Source: Curvularia sp. ZM96
Lineage: Eukaryota > Ascomycota > Dothideomycetes > Pleosporales > Pleosporaceae
Direction of reading: 5' to 3'
Assembly (NCBI GenBank): GCA_022457065.1
Contig: JAJGBQ010000001.1
Span: 6,448,001 to 6,512,000, forward strand
Length of the DNA: 64,000 nt
Shown: positions 56,985-64,000 of the stretch, in pieces
Position numbering within the stretch: position 1 is the stretch's first letter
Layout of the letters: every line of letters starts with the position of its first letter
Made by a program: the position numbers and the translations under genes
The notes under the pieces: generated by a model
Seen by the model: only the letters and a program-made list of their open reading frames with translations
Told to the model about the DNA's origin: nothing
Databases searched by the model: none

Positions 56985-59900
56985 GTTCCCAGGTGTTATA
57001 GCTCTCTAGCCATTCTTGCCACTTGACTAAGTACTTCTACTAACTACCGATTTTCCGTAGGTCCTTAATTTCTTCGACTACGTACTCGTCGTCTTCGAGC
57101 TCTATGTCTTCTGCTAGCTCGGCGCTTTAGGGTGCTAGTTCTAATAGTTTCTTGTGAAAAACGTCATATATGCGCATGCCTAGTGGTAACTGGAGTTTGT
57201 AGTTTACCAGTCCTAATTTCTCTAGAATTTTAAATAGTCTTAATCAGAGATTATCTAGTTTCTTGCTTAGTCGCTTAGTTTTTAGGTTTTGTCGTAACAA
57301 GAAAACTTTGTCCCTCTTCTTAAAGGTTAGTCCCTCAATCCTTTACTTATTCGCGGCTTTGGACGTCGTGAGGTTCCTATAAGCGATGTTCTTGCTCAAC
57401 TCCTCGTGTAGTTCTCGCATTAGTCAAGCTTTATTATCTGCTCCGACTGCAATGCTTTCGATATTCTTCAGATCTCGATAAGTAACTAGCTCATACCCGT
57501 AATTAGCGTAGTGCGGCGAGTGCTTCGTGGTCGCCAATCTCGTACTATTGTAGGCCAATTGTGCTGTCAGCAAGAGTTTAACCTAGTTGTCTTACAGCTT
57601 GTTGGCGTACATTCGCAAGTATTGTTCTAGTGTCTAGTTAGTTCGTTCCATTTATCCGTCGGTCTCTAGATAAAAGCTAGTCGATAGTTTCTTCTTTACT
57701 CCCATTTTTGCTAAGAACGTTAACTAATACTTCGAAGTGAACAGCTTGTCTCTATCCGTGATGAATTCCTCAGGCATTCCGTGCTCTAATACTAGTGCCT
57801 TAGTGACTTCGTACGCGCATTCCTCTGCCATAATAGTCTCTTCCATAGGCACGAACTTTACCCCTTTAGTTAATCGACACACGATTACTAAGATAGTGTC
57901 GTAAAGTCGAGCTAATCCTGGTTCCAGTGACTTCGGAAGCTTCACTATAAAGTCTATTATCACGCTACTCTATGGTCGTGTTAGTGGCGGTAAGGGTTAT
58001 AATAGACCGTAGGGCTTATATCTCTTAGGCTTGTTCTAGTAACATGCCAAACAGTTGCCTAGAATCTCCTGCACCTCCGCTCGCAAGCGTGGTATGCTAA
58101 ACACCTTATTCAGTCGCCTGACCATTTCCTCTACTCCTGCATGTCCATACTCGGGCGACTCATACAGTTCCCTTATGAGGTCCGACCTCATGTGCGAGAG
58201 TACGTAGGTTTTGTTATTGTCTCGGGGCTCTCGTTTGTCTAGTAGAAGCCCGGCAAGGTCGTCTTCTCCGTCCTTGCTAATCTAGTTGGCGGCCTTCTGC
58301 TGCCACTGCTGTTGTAATGTTACTACCTGCTCGGCCACCTTAGCTACTCTGGCCAGTTCCGGCTAGTTGTACCTCAAGCTGCCATCGGGCATCTTCTTGA
58401 GTACTGCATCGTGTGGTTCTTTGTGACCTTTATCTCGTAGGTCGGACCTTCGGCTCAGGGCATCCGCTGCTCCGTTGAGCGATCCTGCTCGATGCGTTAT
58501 CTTGAAGTCGAACTAAGCTAACATCTCAGCCTATCGGACTTGCCGTCTGTTAAGTTTCTTGGTTGTTATAAAACTCGCTAGGTTCTAGTAATTGGTGAAA
58601 ACCTCGATCGTGTCTGGGAGACCTAACAGGTACACTTCCCATTGTTCAAAGGCATCAACTACTCCAAGTAGTTCCTTATCGTGAATATCGTAATTGAGTT
58701 CTGCTCCTAAGAACTTTCGAGAATGGTAGAACACTGGTCTCCATTTTCCGTCTGGGCACTGCTGTGACAATACAGCTCCGAGTGCATAGTCTGACGCGTC
58801 GGTCTCGACTCGCGTCTTTCGTCCTGGGTCGTACATCTCTAGTACGGGTGCTGATAGGAAGATCTGCTTGATCCAGTCAAAAGCCTCTTGATGTTCCTTA
58901 TTCCATTTGAACCCTACTTCCTTCTTCGTAATCTCTAAGAGAGGTGCGGTGATCTTTGAGTACCCTTCAATAAACTTTCGATAATAATTAGCGAATCCTA
59001 GAAAGGATTGCACGTCCTTGACTGTTTTAGGGGTTGGCCATTCCTATACAGTCTGTATCTTTTTTAGGTTCATTTTTACTCCCTCTGTAGATATGATGAA
59101 GCCTAGGAATTCTGTCTCCTTAACATGGAATTCGCACTTCTCTGGCTACAGGTACAGCTTGTATTCCTTAAGCTTCCTGAGCACTTTCTTGACTTGTTCT
59201 ATGTGATGTTCGAGCGTCCCGCTGGAGTACACTAGTACATCGTCTAAATATGCAGTAACAAAGATTCCTAGGTATTCGTGGAGAGCGTTATTAATGACTG
59301 ACTGAAAGGTTGCCAGCGCATTCGTTAACCCAAATAGCATAACCGTATATTCGTACAGTCTATACTTTGTCTTGAACGCTGTTTTCTATTCGTCTTCTTT
59401 CTTGATCCTAATTCTATAAAATCCTTCTCGAACGTCGAACTTCGTGAACTACTTGGCTCCTTAGAGTCGATCTATGAGCTCTGATATTAGTGGTAAGGGA
59501 TATCGATTCTTTCGTGTTACCGCGTTCAACCTTCGGAAGTTGACACACAGTTGCCACTTCCTGTTAGGCTTTTTTACGAACAATATAGGCGAGGCCATCG
59601 GGCCATGTCCTAGTCGAATAAATCCCTTTTTTAAGTTCTTTTGGAGGTATTCCCGCAGCTCAGCGTCGTGCTCGGGCGCTATTGGGTACATGCCTCCTGG
59701 CGTTAACTTTGCTCCCTCTTCCAAGACGATCTCATGATCCCATTCCTGGTGTTCAGCTAGGTCTATTGCCTCGTTTTCTTCGAACAGTTCTCTAAACTCG
59801 TTCGTTTGGTATACATCTGGTATATCTAGTGGTAAGGGTCCTTTCTTCGTGGTCGCGACTCGTCTTATCCATATGACTCCTACTTGCTGAGGGTCCTTCG

Positions 59901-60500
59901 CATAGATTCTCGCGATCTTATGCGGTGAGATCTTGCCGAATCTCCCGTCTTTGGGTGAGCTCTGATTCGTCGGGCGTATCTCTTTTCGTACTCTAGCAAT
60001 CTTGCGCGCAGGTTCTCGGCTGAGTATGGTCTGTTTCTGCCAGTCGATGGCCGGGTTATAGGCATCTAGCTAATTATAACTAATCAACATTTCTTCCTCT
60101 CCGAGGTCCATGATGTCGATATTCATTTAACTCCGCATGTTGGCCACGGTCACTAGCACTAACTGCGTTTCTAGTCTTATAAAGCCGCTCCCATACACTA
60201 TAGGACTGTCGTCGGCTAATACCACTCGTATCGGCTTTTCCTTAGCCCGATAGGGTATCCTATATTTCTCTATGGCTTTCGGGGATATAACTGTCCTTGC
60301 TGCTCCACTATCCACTAGAGCTGACAGCTTATTTCCTAGTACGTATGCGGTCGCAGTCAACCTAGACTCGCGTCCTCCAACATTCCGTACTTCCTTGAGG
60401 GTCGTTTTAGGACTGCCTTCACCAGCGTGACCCTGTCCCTGGTGGCATCCTAGTTTTTTAGTTGAGAGCGTCGGCCCTTCTCCGACCTCTTCCTTTCCTT
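56935..60500 (-). pseudogene. pol of the younger gypsy element (protease, RT, RNase H, integrase, chromodomain), broken by stops
   Basis: Protease: ALVDSGAARTVIS with the DSG triad at about 60304-60312. Reverse transcriptase: from KPNRKWQLCVNFRRLNAVT (about 59550) to the catalytic YLDD at 59239-59250. RNase H: TDASDYALGAVLSQQ and ELNYDIHDKELLG (58600-58820). Integrase: CLAC of the zinc finger near 58050, IIDFIVKLPKS, TDRDKLFTSKY (57724-57963). Chromodomain: YLVKWQEWLESYNTWEP, about 56985-57045. Protein end at TAG 56935-56937. Segments from 60360 to 57724 share one frame, which differs by one base from the gag frame, so a -1 shift or an indel lies between about 60360 and 60700. Internal TAG/TAA replace Gln or Trp. 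Confidence 0.9.
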
Positions 60501-60704
60501 AGGGAATTTTCTGGCTTGTTGTTTGGCTGCTGAGTGATCTAGATAGGCGTCCCTGTAGCATAATCTCTAATCACTATGCCTATGTGGTACAAGTTCTCTT
60601 CCGGGTGTCCGTTCTCTGTTGCGCGTGGTCCTGTTGCGCTATCGATCTCGGTTCTTTCGATTAGTTCGTTGCGGAAAGTAACCGCTATTTGCTTTTGCGT
60701 TATA

Positions 60705-61109
60705 GTGTATCGTACACTAATCTTCTGTGTAAAAGGTCTAGTGGATGTTCATGTGTGGCATTATTTCCTCTAGTGTCTCTGGCATCGGGATCTGATCCTT
60801 CGTCGTGTCATGCATCTTACATCCCACTGTTCGGCATTCCTTGGCCGCTATAGTTCTGTATAGGTAGTGGCTTTCTTGCCTTGCCGCGATTCGCTATTCT
60901 TAGTGGAATCGGCACTTTTCTATACAGTTTATCCACTCCAGGCGCTCGTGCGCCTCTTAGTGTTCTTCCTTGTGGATGTGACAATCTAACATTAGGCATT
61001 CGTTTGCCCACAGATGTATGTGGCAGCAGCTATGTTCGTCTAGCTTGCTCTGCTCCTTTTCATCTGCGTGGTACATGCAAAAATCCCTTTTGCAGTTGAC
61101 CCAGTGGAA
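60705..61109 (-). other. tandem W-x2-C-x4-C-x2-H module array
   Basis: In the gag frame: FHWVNCKRDFCMYH and NECLMLDCHIH (61109-60972), then LEWINCIEKCRFH and KECRTVGCKMH (60935-60810), then a fifth copy (60740-60705) in which the expected first Trp and Cys read as stop and Tyr. Modules 1-2 and 3-4 form a repeated pair separated by the same 21-23-residue linker. Confidence 0.8.
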
Positions 61110-61568
61110 TCGTTGGTGGATTTCTTCTTCCTTGTCATAATCCTCCGCTGGTCGGTACTCTGGTAGCATGGGGTCCGTGAAGAGAGGTTGTTCTTCGAAC
61201 GCTCTCCTAGCTATGGTGTCGGCCTCGTAGCCGGTAACGTTGAGTCGTCGAGCGCGATACACACAGGTATCCGCTACATGCGTGGCGTCGCCGCATAGCT
61301 AACATTCCCCTTTCGCTAATCGTTGCTGTATATCCTTAGCGTCAATTTTCTAATCGGTTGGTTCTGGAGTTGCCTATCGCATGACCTCGTTCGCCTGAAT
61401 AGGTCTGGGAACCACCTCGAAGTCGTTGTCTTCATTCAAGCGTGCTTCTTCGTATAAGTCTAGGTTACTGAGTGTATCGCTCAGTTCTTCCACGGATGGC
61501 AAGATAGATGGCTAAGCCCTCAGCATCTTTATCTTCACTACTGCTTGTTTGCTGACTTCGTTCTTAGG

Positions 61569-61610
61569 GCAGTCTCTGCGGAAGTGTCCTAACTCTCCGC
61601 ATCCAAGACA
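61569..61610 (-). other. CCHC zinc knuckle of gag
   Basis: CLGCGELGHFRRDC, intact C-x2-C-x4-H-x4-C, in frame with gag. Confidence 0.92.
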
Positions 61611-62641
61611 TGCTTTGTTGTCGTAACGCTTCTAGCGTTCTTCCTTAGACAGTCTATCGTTGTACTTCCTAGGGTTTCTTTTCTTGTCTTTAGTCTTTTC
61701 TTGTACCTTGCCCGTCATGATGGTATCCCCGTCTTTGTCAGTTCGGTTGCGCTGCTTCTTTATGTTCGCTGTCGAGGGCTGGAACTGTCGTTTCTTCTGC
61801 TCGTTCCTTTCCCATAGCCTGTTATCGATGCGTGTGGCTAGCTCAATCAGAGCCTGCAGCGTCTCGGGTTTATCATAATGCACTAGACCGTCTTTGACAT
61901 TTTCTTTTAAGCCCGCTTCGAATACCGTTCGAAGGGCTGCGTCGTCCCAGTCAATCCTAGCCTAGAGTTGTTTGAACTCGGCCGTATACGCGGATACTGA
62001 CTTGGTTTGCTTCAGGCGAGTTATCGCTTTCTCTGCCTAGTTCTTAGCGTCCACTTCTCCAAAAATGCGTCCTATCTCTTCCTTAAAGGCATTCTAGTCT
62101 TAGAATAGCGCTTTAGTTTCGTCCTTGGTTCCGTAGGTGTCAAGTGACGACATGAAGTTTTCTACGTGTGGCTGCATCCACATAGCTGCCCTTCCCTTTA
62201 GGAGTGTGCTTGCCATAAGAATCTTTTCTTGGTCGTTAGGAACCTAGTTAAGTCCGCAATAGAGGTCGACGTTGGTGAGAAACGTTTTTAGTTCGTTACG
62301 TCCCTCTTCGTATTTCTCGGGTATGCCCATCTTAGGCTTCGGAAGTGGCCTCTCGTTCGGCGTGGCCATAAGCTGCCCCATGAGCTGGTTAACCAGACTC
62401 TGCATGTCTGCCAGCTGCTTAGCTTGCTCCCTTGCCTGTCGCTTAAGCTTGGCTACTGACTCCCTAGGAGTAGGTTCCACCTCGGGTTCCTCTCCATTAC
62501 TAGGTGTGAGCATCTCATCATCCTCGGGCCTTCGGTCGGATCCCATGCTGGGGACATCCGCTAGGTTGCCTTAATAAGCCATCTTGCTTAGTCGAGCGAC
62601 TGTTAGTTAAATCCTTCCACAGAATCCGTGGGTGGTTAAAG

Positions 62642-63121
62642 TGTTACACGGGGGTTCGCGATACTCACCTAGTCTCGGTCTAGGTTAGGGCGAGACTTGT
62701 ATAAAGTATTCCATGCGATTGTTTTCTAGCGATTCGTAGTGGAGAGAAGTTATAGGAGTTTAACTGAATGTAAAACAAACAATCAATTCTATATCGATAG
62801 AATAACTAAGTATTAATCTGTGTAAGAGAAGAACTTATAAGAGTTGACCACAACGAGTGTAATAATAAGATACAACCTATTCTTATACCTATTGCTATCT
62901 ACCTGTCCGTTAGAGCGGCCCTTGCTATCACTAACAGTCCTGCCTGCTGTGATGGCTTCCTGCCATCACATATGCTCCTGCCATCACTGACGGTTGTCCT
63001 TGGCGTGACGGCAGTCACGTGACCATCGCCCCGCGGTGATCATTACCTTTTGACGTGGCGCCCAATGGTCTCCAACCTGCGGCCCTCGTCCTGGAGAGAT
63101 CCTTCGCTGTTACTTGTAACA
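62642..63121 (-). repeat. 5' LTR of the younger gypsy element
   Basis: 480 bp, identical ends to the other LTR. The interior next to it on the minus strand reads CTTTAACCACCCACGGATTC, the position of a primer-binding site, but without the usual TGG start. Confidence 0.93.
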
Positions 63122-63126
63122 ACTAA
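63122..63126 (+). repeat. target-site duplication, right copy (ACTAA)
   Basis: Matches 55755-55759. With one copy removed, the older LTR reads on from ..CTAGACTAA into GACTAGGTAAG.. . Confidence 0.9.
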
Positions 63127-64000
63127 GACTAGGTAAGTATAGCGAAACCCCCTATATAACACTTTAACTACCTACGGATTCTATAGACGGATTTAACTAA
63201 CAGTACGCCTAATTAAGATTCAAGATATCTTACGCACACTCTTAATCTTAGGCTAGCGCTAGTAGACTAGCTTACAGTCTAGGGCTAATGCCTAACCTAG
63301 TAGTCGACGACGACATGCTAACCCCGAGTGACGACGAAGAGGATAATAATACGCGTTACCTACGAGAATTAAGGAATCTTAGGCGATAGGCTACGATCTA
63401 AGCATAGTAGATAGCTAGCATACAGGAAATAATTAATTAGCTCACGAGCTAGCTAATAGCTACTCTAAACGAAAAGAGGTCTACTATAAAACCTAAGATA
63501 GTAACACCTAAGAAGTTCGATAGAAGTTATAGCGAGCTATAGACGTTTATTACTAGCGTTAACTTGTACTGCGAATATTACAAAGTACCTAACGACTAAG
63601 AAAAAATTCTTATAGTAAGCACTTATATAAAGAGTAAAGCAGCTAGATAGATATAGCCCTATACTAAGAATTTCTTAACAGACATAGACAACTATAGGAC
63701 TAAGGACGAGACTTAGGAGCTATTTAGTAGTTAGGACGGCTTCAAGAAGGAGCTAGAACGCATCTTTAGAGAAATAGACGAAAAGAAACAGGCAGAGAGA
63801 GCGATTACTCGCCTAAAACAGACTAAGTTAGTATCTGCGTATACGGCCGAGTTTAAGCAACTCTAGGCTAGGATTAACTAGAACAATGCTTTACTTTAAA
63901 TAGCGTTCAAAGCAGGGCTAAAAGAAAGTATTAAAGACAGACTTATATATTACGAAGAGCTAAAAACGTTACACAAACTAATCAAGCTAGCCACACGTAT
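63127..64000 (+). mobile_element. older gypsy element: LTR end and gag, heavily RIP-mutated, running off the right edge
   Basis: 63127-63161 is the end of the split LTR (..TATAACA). The interior then starts CTTTAACTACCTACGGATTC, the mutated form of the same site in the younger element. The plus-strand frame from about 63310 is gag: DDDMLTPSDDEEDN, KKFDRSYSEL, FKKELERIFREIDEKK, then LKESIKDRLIYYEEL and LHKLIKLATR up to the end. At least a dozen TAG/TAA codons interrupt it. The N-terminal part differs clearly from the younger gag, so the two copies are from related subfamilies. Base composition is strongly AT-rich. Confidence 0.85.

Larger units (their letters stand above)
60705..62582 (-). pseudogene. 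gag of the younger gypsy element, with CCHC knuckle and Cys/His module array
   Basis: It probably starts at ATG 62582-62580 (MAY, then TAA where Gln is expected, then GNLADVPSMGSDRRPEDDEM); an intact start is at 62546. Acidic N terminus, then a coiled coil (LKRQAREQAKQLADMQSLV), the capsid region (NELKTFLTNVDLYCGLN), and the conserved ETLQALIELATRIDNRLWER. The nucleocapsid knuckle is C-x2-C-x4-H-x4-C (CLGCGELGHFRRDC, 61569-61610). Beyond it the frame continues, with TAG/TAA interruptions, into the Cys/His array described under findings, ending near 60705. Domain assignments from conserved motifs; borders approximate. Confidence 0.88.
55760..63121 (-). mobile_element. complete chromodomain-type Ty3/gypsy LTR retrotransposon, 7362 bp, RIP-mutated
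   Basis: Two 480-bp LTRs (55760-56239 and 62642-63121) with TGTTAC..GTAACA ends flank a 6.4-kb interior; a 5-bp duplication ACTAA flanks the whole. On the minus strand the order is 5' LTR, gag with a CCHC knuckle, Cys/His module array, protease, reverse transcriptase, RNase H, integrase, chromodomain, 3' LTR: the Ty3/gypsy (Metaviridae) order. On the plus strand, between 3' LTR and pol, is an antisense ORF. Numerous TAG/TAA replace CAG/CAA or TGG, so gag and pol are not translatable as they stand. The element inserted into the LTR of a related older copy of opposite orientation. Confidence 0.95.

Noticed and set aside
1..64000. tRNA, rRNA or CRISPR features
   Set aside because: I scanned by eye for tRNA B-box-like GGTTCGA words, rRNA blocks and regularly spaced repeats and found none I could support. 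Small RNA genes could be missed without a covariance-model search.

Overview
This is a filamentous ascomycete (Pezizomycotina) nuclear window, most likely from a Dothideomycete of the Pleosporales type. The evidence is short spliceosomal introns of about 46-130 bp with GT..AG ends and CTAAC/CTGAC-like branch sites, a HET-domain gene, a Zn2Cys6 regulator, a PalI homologue, an RNA-dependent RNA polymerase, and transposons carrying repeat-induced point mutation (RIP). The order-level placement is inference from overall resemblance.

Positions 1-51500 are gene-rich, with about 20 protein genes on both strands. In order: a 57-residue peptide precursor made of four GS[ST]PGPGC[TV]VS repeats and ending in a CaaX box (955-1128); a HET-domain protein; a cysteine-rich membrane protein (-); a SWC3-like SWR1-complex subunit; an ABHD12-like alpha/beta hydrolase; mitochondrial EF-G (MEF1, -); an unrecognised Ser/Lys-rich protein; a 1375-residue RdRP; Elongator subunit ELP6; an F-box protein; an unrecognised 447-residue protein (-); a Baeyer-Villiger-type flavin monooxygenase (-); a 1105-residue coiled-coil protein (-); mitochondrial D-lactate dehydrogenase; aspartate-semialdehyde dehydrogenase; 40S ribosomal protein S4; PalI; a Zn2Cys6 factor; and a secreted/membrane small protein (-). 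I rebuilt exon structures by hand from splice sites and reading phase; every join given keeps frame.

From about 54600 to the end the window is a three-level transposon nest. A decayed pogo/Fot1-like transposase (-) is cut by an old Ty3/gypsy-type element (+) whose left LTR begins at 55303 and whose gag runs off the right edge. That LTR is in turn split by a younger, complete 7362-bp chromodomain-type Ty3/gypsy element (55760-63121, -) with two 480-bp LTRs and an ACTAA target duplication. The two LTRs differ by about 15 transitions and no transversions or indels, the mark of RIP. The younger element also carries an antisense ORF with a Zn2Cys6-like cysteine cluster plus coiled coil, and a tandem array of W-x2-C-x4-C-x2-H modules between nucleocapsid and protease.

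The most interesting items are the CaaX-repeat peptide gene (a candidate hybrid-type mating pheromone precursor), the antisense Cys-cluster ORF and the Cys/His module array of the retroelement.
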